Below are positions 14,362-21,694 of a stretch of 25,432 nt of DNA, in pieces. Location: the NCBI GenBank assembly GCA_036733345.1, contig DAINAR010000042.1, positions 1 through 25,432 on the forward strand. Reading direction: 5' to 3'. The notes below the pieces were generated by a model. The model was not told the DNA's origin. It saw only the letters and a program-made list of their open reading frames with translations, and did no database searches. Within the stretch, counting starts at the first letter, position 1, and every line of letters starts with the position of its first letter. The stretch is from JAFGMQ01 sp036733345. GTDB lineage: Bacteria > Desulfobacterota > DSM-4660 > Desulfatiglandales > Desulfatiglandaceae. Made by a program: the position numbers and the translations under genes.

Positions 14362-16119
14362 TCAACCTTTTTTTGAAGGTTCAGCAAAGATAGATTTTTT
14401 TATTACGGCCTTGTTATAGGCGTCCATAATATCACGACGCGTTAAAACTCCAACTAATTCTGTGGAATTTTCCTTTGCTACTACAGGTAGAATGGAGAAG
14501 TCTCTTTGGGTGATTTTTTCAAGGGCATTATATATGTTATCATCAAGAGCTACAGTAACTACCTTTGAAGTGGCGAGATCTTTAGCCACAACAAGATCCT
14601 TTAGATTTTCATCATATGCTATATCATGGTAATCAAGAAACGAAAGGATTCCTGTCAGGTTTTCTTCAATATCCACCACAGGAAAACTGTTATGTTTGCT
14701 TTTAGATATCTTCTCTGCCAGTTTTTTAAGACTCAGATTTTCCTGTATGCTATCTACCTCTGTATTCATAACATCTTTGACCAGAATTGACTTAAGGACG
14801 TTGATTTCCTTTCCAGCCTTTATATTTACTCCTCTCCTTGAGAGCTTGAGTGTATAAATTGAATCCTTCAATAGCCTGCCCGCAGCTAGTGAGCTTATTA
14901 TGCAGGCAATCATAAGAGGAAGAATGATTTTATAATTTCCCGTCATTTCGAAAAGCATCAAAATGGCGGTTAAAGGGCCATGAGTCGTTGCACTTACTAT
15001 GGCACCCATTCCGACAATACCATAGGCGCCCGGAGTTGCTGTAATATTTGGAAAAAGACTGTGAACAACAGACCCGAAAAAGCCTCCAGCCATTGCTCCC
15101 AGGAAAAGAGACGGGGCAAAAATACCGCCCGAACCTCCTGAACCTATTGTTATCGATGTGGATAATATCTTGAAAAAGACCAGAAGAAGCATGATCCACC
15201 ATGAAAGCTTTTCTAAAAGACACAGATCAATAGCACCGTAACCAACTCCCAGGATATGAGGAAAAAGAAGGCCCATGATTCCTATGATAAACCCACCCAA
15301 TACAGCCTTTAAATATTCCGGGAATTTTAGGTTTTCAAAAAGATCTTCAAATCGATAAAGTACGGTTGTAAATGTTACGCCAAGTACTGCACAAAAAAGC
15401 CCTAAGGATACATAAAGGGGAAATTCCCAGGCGCTTATAAGTTGGTAGGTGGGAACAATGATAGCAGGGGCATTACCAAGAAAATGGCGGGATATCGCAG
15501 TGGCAGTAACAGATGAAATGACAATGGGGCTGAATGTGGCTAGAGCAAAATCTCCCAGGATAATTTCAAGAGCAAACATCGATCCTGCTATTGGGGCATT
15601 AAAAGTGGCGGCGATGCCTGCTGCAGCTCCGCAACCAACCAGTGTCCTGATTCGATCACCTGAAACCTTGAGTATTTGCCCTATGGTCGATCCAATTGCC
15701 GAACCAATTTGGACTATAGGGCCCTCTCTTCCAACAGAACCGCCGGATGCAATACATATTGCAGAAGCCAAAGATTTTATAAAGACAATTCGTTTTCTTA
15801 TGATACCGCTTTTTAAGGCTACAGCTTCCATTACTTCAGGAACACCGTGTCCTTTTGCTTCCCTGGCAAAGAAATATACCAGGGGCCCGACAATTAACCC
15901 TCCTAAAGCCGGAATCAATATCCTTAAATACCATGGAGTAGAGCTTATAATATCAATTAAGTTACCCTCAGAGCCATAGAAAGCTGCCTGAAAGAAATCT
16001 ATTAAATAGCGGAATCCTACAGCGCCGAAACCACCAGCCAGCCCAACAAAAACTGCTAAAGCGGCCATTATGGTATTTTCAGTGGGTTTTAATGACTTAA
16101 AAAATATATTTATTTCCAC
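14362..16119 (-). CDS. CLC-family chloride channel/transporter with two CBS domains
   Basis: The 585-residue membrane protein has the CLC anion-pathway motifs: GHGVP (90-94, in place of GSGIP), GREGP (130-134, with gating Glu132), GGIFAP (331-336) and a pore tyrosine, Tyr422. At the position of E. coli ClcA Glu203, the inner proton glutamate, I align Ile186 (segment FNAPIAGSMFALEI), so proton coupling is uncertain and it could be a channel. The C-terminus has two CBS domains (about 448-505 and 512-570) that usually bind adenine nucleotides and regulate the pore. The GTG start comes seven bases after the cpoB stop; its AGGGAG is too close for a normal site, so the true start is unsure. It appears to be the last gene of the Tol-Pal block. 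Confidence 0.9.
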   Translation of the reverse strand: MEINIFFKSLKPTENTIMAALAVFVGLAGGFGAVGFRYLIDFFQAAFYGSEGNLIDIISSTPWYLRILIPALGGLIVGPLVYFFAREAKGHGVPEVMEAVALKSGIIRKRIVFIKSLASAICIASGGSVGREGPIVQIGSAIGSTIGQILKVSGDRIRTLVGCGAAAGIAATFNAPIAGSMFALEIILGDFALATFSPIVISSVTATAISRHFLGNAPAIIVPTYQLISAWEFPLYVSLGLFCAVLGVTFTTVLYRFEDLFENLKFPEYLKAVLGGFIIGIMGLLFPHILGVGYGAIDLCLLEKLSWWIMLLLVFFKILSTSITIGSGGSGGIFAPSLFLGAMAGGFFGSVVHSLFPNITATPGAYGIVGMGAIVSATTHGPLTAILMLFEMTGNYKIILPLMIACIISSLAAGRLLKDSIYTLKLSRRGVNIKAGKEINVLKSILVKDVMNTEVDSIQENLSLKKLAEKISKSKHNSFPVVDIEENLTGILSFLDYHDIAYDENLKDLVVAKDLATSKVVTVALDDNIYNALEKITQRDFSILPVVAKENSTELVGVLTRRDIMDAYNKAVIKKSIFAEPSKKG

Positions 16120-16126
16120 TCCCTAT

Positions 16127-17032
16127 CTACTTTATAGTTTTTAATTTAGCTTCAGCAATTTTTGCTTCACTTGTGTCAGGATAGTTTTTTATTATTTTTT
16201 TGAACAATAATTTTGAACTAATCTTATCATTTATTTCACCAAAGGCGAGTGCCTGTCGTAAAAGAGCATTAGGGACCTTATTTCCTTTTGGATATTTTTT
16301 TATTACTTCCTGATAAGCCAAAATTGCCTGTTCAAACTGTTTCAAGGCCATGTAACACTCGCCAACCCAGAATTGGGCATTATCCGCCAAATCTGAATTG
16401 GGGTATTTTTCCAAAAAGGCTGTAAAACCAGTGATTGCCTTTTCATATTGGCCTTCCCTATATATTCTGAGGGTAATATCATATAGCCTGGTATCCGGAG
16501 ATACTTCTTCCTGTTGAGATGTGAGCTTGTCTTCATTGTCGACGGGCAGTTTATCATCAGGTTCTTTTGAGATAAGCTGGCTCTGTTTATGAACTACTTC
16601 GAGGCCAAGATATTTATCCACTTCTTTTAAACCGGTTTCAAGATCGGAGACTCTTTGCGTAAGGTCAGTGACACTGGCCTTCACAGCATCCTGTTCCGTA
16701 GTGTCCCTTTCAACGGCATGCCTGACTGTCCGATAATAATCATCGACCTGTCCGGAAAGGTTCTGCATTTCCTGCCTGATTGTATGAAGTTCGGCCCCCA
16801 TTTCTGCCTGCCTCTCCCGAATCGACACCAGGTTTGAGTCAAGTTCATTACTTACTGAGCCTTCAATTTTATTCACACGTGTGTTGAGGGCTTTTACCTG
16901 GTCGTTCAGGTATAAAATATCTTTTTCAATAGTAACACATGAGGGCAGAAACAGCAGGACAATAAACAAAAGCGGAAATTTCACAAAAGCTTTAAAAAAA
17001 GTAAATACTGTCATTTTTGCCTTATAATTCAT
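16127..17032 (-). CDS. cpoB: Tol-Pal system periplasmic protein CpoB (YbgF)
   Basis: CpoB links the Tol-Pal machine to septal peptidoglycan synthesis in E. coli. The 301-residue product has an N-terminal hydrophobic segment ending in a lipobox-like LPSC (Cys32), so it may be a lipoprotein, unlike the soluble E. coli protein. Next is a coiled-coil region (about 38-145, the trimerising part), a linker, then three TPRs (about 185-300) with GQYEKAITGFTAFLEKYPNS and similar repeats. The annotated ATG at 17032 lacks a ribosome-binding site; an in-frame ATG at 17014 has AAGG five bases upstream and keeps the signal sequence, so it is a good alternative. It follows pal, as in most Tol-Pal loci. Confidence 0.9.
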   Translation of the reverse strand: MNYKAKMTVFTFFKAFVKFPLLFIVLLFLPSCVTIEKDILYLNDQVKALNTRVNKIEGSVSNELDSNLVSIRERQAEMGAELHTIRQEMQNLSGQVDDYYRTVRHAVERDTTEQDAVKASVTDLTQRVSDLETGLKEVDKYLGLEVVHKQSQLISKEPDDKLPVDNEDKLTSQQEEVSPDTRLYDITLRIYREGQYEKAITGFTAFLEKYPNSDLADNAQFWVGECYMALKQFEQAILAYQEVIKKYPKGNKVPNALLRQALAFGEINDKISSKLLFKKIIKNYPDTSEAKIAEAKLKTIK

Positions 17033-17054
17033 GTTTAAATAAATAAAGCCGAGC

Positions 17055-17087
17055 CCTGCCCGCCGAAATCTTTCCTCGGCAGGCAGG
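17055..17087. other. GC-rich hairpin between pal and cpoB
   Basis: CCTGCCCGCCGA (17055-17066) and TCGGCAGGCAGG (17076-17087) pair at 11 of 12 positions around a nine-base loop. In the direction of transcription (minus), it lies about 100 bases after the pal stop and about 20 bases before the cpoB start. The T-rich sequence beyond it is interrupted and begins about seven bases from the stem, so it may be a leaky terminator or an RNA-stabilising element that lowers cpoB and clc expression relative to pal. Confidence 0.55.
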
Positions 17088-17191
17088 ATATCTCATAATC
17101 AGGAAAGGTGATATAATAAGAGGCCGGCTCGTCAGATTAATGAATAATGTGCTTGAATCAACGCTAAGAAAAATATTCACTTGCAAGATTT

Positions 17192-17776
17192 TTATTTAAA
17201 AAGAGAAAACTCAGCCCGCCTGTTTTTCGCCCAGGCCTCTTCATTATGACCTGGATCTGCAGGCTTTTCCTCGCCATAGCTGATGGTTTCGATACGGTTT
17301 TCTGAAATGCCTAAGGCTGTGAGATATTCCTTTGCTGAATTTGCTCTTCTCTCGCCCAATGCCAGGTTATATTCAGCTGTGCCCCTCTCATCGCAATGTC
17401 CTGCAATCATTACTGAGTGCATGGGATTAGCTCTAAGCCATTCTGCCTTTTTTTGTAGATTTGCCTGGGCTTCCGGCTTTAATTCCGAGCGGTCGAAATC
17501 AAAGTAGATATTTGCTTCTTCAAAAGCACGAATCTCTTCTGCAAATATTTTGGCCTTTTCGATTTCCCTAAGTCTGGCCTGTTTTTCAGCCTCTGTGGCA
17601 GCATCATCACTTACAGTTTCAGCTTTTTCTTTAACTGGTGCCTTTTGGGTTGCCTCAACAGACGGTTTAACGCCTTCCTCTGAAACGACCTGTTTTTTTG
17701 CACAGCCTGCCATCAGAAAAAGAGATGAAAACAAGAACGCCATGGTTATGAAACCAACAATAATTTTTTCCCTCAT
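17192..17776 (-). CDS. pal: Peptidoglycan-associated lipoprotein Pal
   Basis: Pal is an outer-membrane lipoprotein that grips peptidoglycan and is moved by the Tol complex. From the ATG at 17776 the product has 194 residues: a signal peptide with lipobox LMAGC (lipidated Cys25), a low-complexity linker, and an OmpA-like domain from about 88. That domain shows IYFDFDRSELKPEA, AGHCDERGTAEYNLALGERR (the diaminopimelate-contacting Asp and Arg) and ISYGEEKP. AGGAGG lies ten bases before this ATG; a GTG two codons earlier (17782) is four bases from the same site and cannot be excluded. It has its own 330-base upstream region, so it may be transcribed separately from tolB. Confidence 0.95.
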   Translation of the reverse strand: MREKIIVGFITMAFLFSSLFLMAGCAKKQVVSEEGVKPSVEATQKAPVKEKAETVSDDAATEAEKQARLREIEKAKIFAEEIRAFEEANIYFDFDRSELKPEAQANLQKKAEWLRANPMHSVMIAGHCDERGTAEYNLALGERRANSAKEYLTALGISENRIETISYGEEKPADPGHNEEAWAKNRRAEFSLFK

Positions 17777-17782
17777 GCTCAC

Positions 17783-18109
17783 TTTACCTCCTGATTTATT
17801 TGAATCAAAAAAGGATTAATAACCAATAGACCCTGAAATTTATTTCATGGATCAGCGATTAAGGCCTGCCTAACTTCACTCTGTGACGACTCTAAAAAAA
17901 TCAATGCTGTTTTTTAACATATCTTTTTTATTTTTTCAAGAATTATAGGAGGCTATCTCAATTTAAAAGAAAAATAAAGCGACATTTCAGTTAAAATTCT
18001 GTTTCTTGGCCAGGATTTATCCTGCCTGCCTGACAGTTCTTGTCGCCATGGACATAAGACTGGCGGCTTGCTGTTAACAAGGCATAATTTCAAACTGTTA
18101 TGGCATTAA
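17783..18109. other. Intergenic region between tolB and pal
   Basis: There is no gene in these 327 bases. Read on the minus strand, the half near pal contains a possible promoter (17911-17939). The other half holds a short inverted repeat around 18013-18022 and the 13-mer tatcctgcctgcc (18018-18030), whose reverse complement recurs at 17078-17090 on the other side of pal. No clear terminator for tolB is seen. Confidence 0.6.
17911..17939 (-). promoter_or_regulatory. Possible promoter for pal
   Basis: On the minus strand TTGAAA (17939-17934) is followed after 17 bases by TAAAAA (17916-17911), five and four matches to the consensus hexamers. It lies about 135 bases before the pal start in A-rich DNA, where chance matches are common. 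Confidence 0.25.
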
Positions 18110-19462
18110 TTAACGAACCCATGAAGGTGAAGTCTGATCTCCATCCATATAGGTTATTTTTCTCTGGTTCTCCCCGCTGGCAGTCATGATGTATAATTGA
18201 TAACGGCCTGTTCTGTTTGAGTTGAATACAATATAACGTCCGTTAGGAGACCAGCAAGGGGCCTGGTTGCTGCCCTGATTTTCGGTTAATCTCCTCAATT
18301 GTCCGCCATCAGCATCCATAGTGTAGATATCGAAAATTCCCTGACTCATTGACACAAAGGCAATTCTATTCAGAGAGGACCAGGAAGGAGAAGCATTATA
18401 ATTTCCTTCAAAAGTTAGCCTTTCCTGCGTTCCGCTAATCAAATCCATAGTATAAATCTGAGGAGATCCGGACCTGCCTGAAACAAATGCAACCCTGTCT
18501 CCGTCCGGTGAAAATGAAGGTGAAACATCGATACCCCAGTGATCGGTTACCTGCTTTATTATATTGCCTTTCAAATCAATAATAAATATCTCGGGATTAC
18601 CTTTATGGCTTAATGTCAGTGCAATTTCTTTGCCGGAAGGCGACCAAGATGCACCGGAGTTCAGTCCCGTTCTTGCCGAAAGAGGCCTGACCTTGCCTGT
18701 TGCAAGTTCATGCAGGTAAAGTATGGTACCTCCTTCCTTATAGGAATTATATACAATCATATTACCGTCGGGAGACCATTCGGGAAGAATGGTGATACTT
18801 CCATGTGCAGTTATTTGTTTCAAGTTATGACCGTCAAAATCACAGGTACAAACCTCTTTAATTCCCGAATCGTTCGATACAAATGCAAGCTTGGTGAGAA
18901 ATATGCTGTCATGTCCTGTAAGAGTCCTTATGATTTCATCCCCAATTCGATGCATCAAATAACGGTAATGGTTCATATCCCCCAAGAGTCTTTTTCCAAA
19001 AATCTGTCGAGCCGCATAGATATCAAAAAGCCTGACCTCAACCTGTAGACTATTCCCTATACATGTATATCCGCCTGTTAAAAGTAATTCAGCTCCTATA
19101 ACAGACCAGTCTTTGAATGCTATTGCTTCATTGCTTGAGGGCGCTACCTTACCCCCCAGAAAGGCATCTTTATTTATGGGATTGAAATATCCGCTGAGAT
19201 CGAGATCATTGGAGATTATCTCCGAAAGTTTTTCAGACAATTCGGGATGACTATTTTGTAAGGACAACTCCTTAAAATCAGGTATGGCAATCTGAAATTT
19301 CCTGATTGATGGGGCGTTTATATCGATATACATCTTTCCAGATACTTGAGCTGGAAAAAATAAAAAAATAAAGGATAGAATTACTATCCATCTAAAAAGT
19401 CCAAAACAGGAATAATCTCCTTTACTGCAAAAGTTATGCTGCTTATTCAAGTAGGTTTTCAA
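18110..19462 (-). CDS. tolB: Tol-Pal system beta-propeller protein TolB
   Basis: TolB is a periplasmic protein that binds Pal and TolA. The frame is open to 19591, but that would run through tolA and bury the signal sequence. I choose the TTG at 19462, four bases after the tolA stop and 12 bases after a GGAGG located in the end of tolA, giving 450 residues. A signal sequence ending in FFPAQVSG is followed by an N-terminal domain and a six-bladed-type propeller with repeated WSPDGxxIxYxS motifs, for example EWSPDGNMIVYNS, SFSPDGDRVAFVSGRSG and CWSPNGRYIVFNSNRTG near the C-terminus. The n-region before the hydrophobic core is unusually long (about 24 residues), so a start further in is possible. 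Confidence 0.93.
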   Translation of the reverse strand: MKTYLNKQHNFCSKGDYSCFGLFRWIVILSFIFLFFPAQVSGKMYIDINAPSIRKFQIAIPDFKELSLQNSHPELSEKLSEIISNDLDLSGYFNPINKDAFLGGKVAPSSNEAIAFKDWSVIGAELLLTGGYTCIGNSLQVEVRLFDIYAARQIFGKRLLGDMNHYRYLMHRIGDEIIRTLTGHDSIFLTKLAFVSNDSGIKEVCTCDFDGHNLKQITAHGSITILPEWSPDGNMIVYNSYKEGGTILYLHELATGKVRPLSARTGLNSGASWSPSGKEIALTLSHKGNPEIFIIDLKGNIIKQVTDHWGIDVSPSFSPDGDRVAFVSGRSGSPQIYTMDLISGTQERLTFEGNYNASPSWSSLNRIAFVSMSQGIFDIYTMDADGGQLRRLTENQGSNQAPCWSPNGRYIVFNSNRTGRYQLYIMTASGENQRKITYMDGDQTSPSWVR

Positions 19463-19466
19463 TGGT

Positions 19467-20264
19467 TTAGTTCCCCTCCAATTCTCGCAGATTAAAGTTG
19501 ATTTCGATTTCATCATAGGATTTTCTGTAGCCTTCAGGAAAAGGGGGCAGGGGATCTGATCGTTCAATAGCCCTTGTGACCGATTGATCAAAAACAGGGT
19601 TAGATGATTTTTTCTTAAACCATGATTTTAAAATAGATCCATCTTTTTTAACGCTTAAGACAACGAGCGATTCAAGATCTTTTTTCGATCCCGGACTTTC
19701 CATGGCCACAGGATATGACCAGTTACTCTTAATCCAGTTGGCAATTTCAACCTGATAGAGCCTGATTGTTATACCATCCTCTATTTCTGTGCCCTGAGGT
19801 TTTTTTTGGGTAATTCCTCCCTGTTTTTCAAGCCTTGAAATAGCCTGATTGAGATGGTCTTTTTTTTCAACTTCAACTTTTTTTTCAATCTTTGATATAG
19901 CCTGTTCAATAAGTTTTGTTGAAGTAACTGCAGGCCTTTTTTCTTTTTGTTTTTTTACCTCAACAACCCGCTTGGCAACAACAACCTTTTTAGGCTTTTC
20001 TTTAGGACTGCTGATCCTTTTTGTCTGACTTACCTTTCTGGAAGCAGTTGGTTTTGCGACCTCCTTAACAGGTTTTGTCCTTGGCATTTCAACAAGATTC
20101 ACCTCATAAACGATATCTTTAACAGCTCTGGTAGGAATGTTATCCGGGACAATAAAGATAAGAGAAAAAAGTCCCAAGTGAAATACGAGGGACAAGATAA
20201 ACATTTTGCTCCATTTCGGTTCCATTAGCTTAGTGAAAGCGGGATCAATCAATAAGGCTTCCAT
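19467..20264 (-). CDS. tolA: Tol-Pal system inner-membrane protein TolA / TonB-family transducer
   Basis: TolA spans the periplasm and carries force from TolQR to TolB-Pal. The 265-residue protein has one N-terminal membrane helix (about 21-40), a Lys- and Val-rich middle part (about 55-160) with coiled-coil character, and a C-terminal TonB/TolA-type domain with IANWIKSNWSYPVAM (about 174-188), LVVLSVKKDGSI and the terminal DPLPPFPEGYRKS segment. It is shorter than E. coli TolA, mainly in the helical middle. The ATG lies five bases from the tolR stop with no good ribosome-binding site, so coupling is likely. The sequence near its end encodes the ribosome-binding site of tolB. Confidence 0.9.
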   Translation of the reverse strand: MEALLIDPAFTKLMEPKWSKMFILSLVFHLGLFSLIFIVPDNIPTRAVKDIVYEVNLVEMPRTKPVKEVAKPTASRKVSQTKRISSPKEKPKKVVVAKRVVEVKKQKEKRPAVTSTKLIEQAISKIEKKVEVEKKDHLNQAISRLEKQGGITQKKPQGTEIEDGITIRLYQVEIANWIKSNWSYPVAMESPGSKKDLESLVVLSVKKDGSILKSWFKKKSSNPVFDQSVTRAIERSDPLPPFPEGYRKSYDEIEINFNLRELEGN

Positions 20265-20269
20265 AGGAA

Positions 20270-20674
20270 TTAATTCACAGGCTCGGTGATCATGCCTAAT
20301 TTGTCAATACCAGCCCGCTTGACCTGAGCAACGACTTTGATAACAAAGCCATATGGTACATCTTTGTCGGCCTTCAAGAGGATCTCTTTTTCTCTGCGGT
20401 TTTCAAAAATTTTCCTGATTTTTTCTTCCAGGCTGTCAATCTCGAATTGATGCTTTTCAAGAAATATCTCCTTTTTTTTAGTAATTGTAAGTATCAGAGG
20501 ATCTTCACGTGTTTTTATATGCTTTGTGGCAGTCTCCGGGAGATTTACTTCCACCCCCTGCATGAGTAAGGGTGCGGTGACCATAAAGATTATGAGCACG
20601 ACCAGCATCACATCCACAAGAGGCGTGAGGTTTAGGTCTGACATAAATTTTCTGCTGTTTCCGTCTTGATCCAT
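20270..20674 (-). CDS. tolR: TolR / ExbD-family energy-coupling protein
   Basis: TolR works with TolQ as a proton-driven stator that energises TolA. From ATG 20674 the product has 134 residues: a short cytoplasmic N-terminus, one helix with LTPLVDVMLVVLIIFMVTAP, whose Asp21 is the conserved proton-carrying residue, then a periplasmic domain ending in VVAQVKRAGIDKLGMITEP, typical of the family. A TTG two codons earlier (20680) is possible; neither has a clear ribosome-binding site. Unusually for this gene pair, 150 bases separate it from tolQ. Confidence 0.94.
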   Translation of the reverse strand: MDQDGNSRKFMSDLNLTPLVDVMLVVLIIFMVTAPLLMQGVEVNLPETATKHIKTREDPLILTITKKKEIFLEKHQFEIDSLEEKIRKIFENRREKEILLKADKDVPYGFVIKVVAQVKRAGIDKLGMITEPVN

Positions 20675-20813
20675 TTGCAATGACTTGATTAATTATAAAT
20701 AATTTTAAGAAATGTCAGATTGATAGTACAAGATATCCATTTATTTTGGCTCAAAGGTTATACACCTATTAAATAATTACAGCGCAGTAGTTTTTATGGG
20801 ACAAAGATTAATG

Positions 20814-20832
20814 ATGATATTCAGGATATCAT
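20814..20832. other. Perfect 7-bp inverted repeat after tolQ
   Basis: ATGATAT and ATATCAT flank a five-base loop directly after the tolQ stop in the 150-base gap before tolR. It is AT-rich and is not followed by a T-run on the minus strand, so it is more likely an operator-like palindrome or RNA-processing site than a terminator. Confidence 0.4.
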
Positions 20833-20833
20833 T

Positions 20834-21652
20834 TTAAAAATTATCCTTAAAAAACTGCCTCTCAACCATGCTCAAAAAATCAGACGTGAAGATATCCATT
20901 TCCGCCCGGATAGACAGAATTCTGTGAACAAAGTAATTAAACGCAACTACCGCCGGAATTGCAACAACCAGGCCGGCAGCCGTTGTAATAAGGGCGTCAG
21001 AAATACCAGGCGCAACTACAGCAAGATTCGCTGACCCCTTCAGACCTATTGACCTGAAGGCCTCCATAAGTCCCCAAACCGTCCCAAACAGTCCAATAAA
21101 GGGGGCGGTATTTCCTGCAGTAGCCAGAAAATTAAGCGCTTTTTCCATTTTATTTATCTGATCAAGAGCAGCTCTTTTTAAAGTCCTCTCCAGGTTTTCC
21201 ATTATGCTGTGTTGCTTTTGCAGCGACCAGTCTTTCCCTGAATTAACAGTATCGCCCTGTCTTTGCAATTTATCATTATCTGTGTTTTCCTGTTCCTTTT
21301 CAGAACTCATTGAAAGCCGTATTTTTTGGATTCTCTTAAGTTCGGAATAACCAGCCCTGAAAAGACGAGCAACCGGACTGAGTTCGAAGGATTCAGAAGA
21401 ATTATATACCTTGTTCATCTCCCTTGTTTCCCAAAAAAGCTCCATGAAATCTGCGGTCTGTCGAGTTGCCTTACGAATCAATCTGAATTTTAAAAAAACA
21501 ATGGCCCAACAGATTATTGAAAACACAAGGAGGATCAATAAGACAAAGACTGCCATGGGGCCGGCATGAATTAGCATGTCTATTATATCTTTGCCAAAGA
21601 GACTGTGTATCGAAAAACCGGATGGATGACCAATTAAAGGGACGCTTATCAT
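20834..21652 (-). CDS. tolQ: TolQ / ExbB-family proton-channel protein with enlarged cytoplasmic loop
   Basis: TolQ forms the inner-membrane channel ring around TolR. The 272-residue protein has a first membrane helix (about 31-55), a long cytoplasmic region, and two C-terminal helices: FLATAGNTAPFIGLFGTVWG (175-194) and ISDALITTAAGLVVAIPAVV (217-236), both carrying family motifs. It is about 40 residues longer than the E. coli protein; the excess is a hydrophilic stretch (about 111-148, rich in Glu, Asp, Gln, Lys) in the cytoplasmic loop. GAGG lies six bases before the ATG. The gene starts 42 bases after the moeA-PBP fusion on the same strand, so it may share transcription with it. The usual ybgC gene is absent. 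Confidence 0.93.
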   Translation of the reverse strand: MISVPLIGHPSGFSIHSLFGKDIIDMLIHAGPMAVFVLLILLVFSIICWAIVFLKFRLIRKATRQTADFMELFWETREMNKVYNSSESFELSPVARLFRAGYSELKRIQKIRLSMSSEKEQENTDNDKLQRQGDTVNSGKDWSLQKQHSIMENLERTLKRAALDQINKMEKALNFLATAGNTAPFIGLFGTVWGLMEAFRSIGLKGSANLAVVAPGISDALITTAAGLVVAIPAVVAFNYFVHRILSIRAEMDIFTSDFLSMVERQFFKDNF

Positions 21653-21694
21653 ATGAAACCTCAGAATAGATAATAAATAATGTAGTTATGGAAG

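Noticed and set aside
15449..15979. 176-residue plus-strand frame
   Set aside because: It lies wholly antisense to the CLC gene, whose protein is clearly conserved; the frame is a shadow with low-complexity composition.
19463..19591. Extended TolB N-terminus starting at 19591
   Set aside because: It would overlap the end of tolA by more than 120 bases and put the signal peptide at about residue 65; the TTG at 19462 behind GGAGG is preferred.
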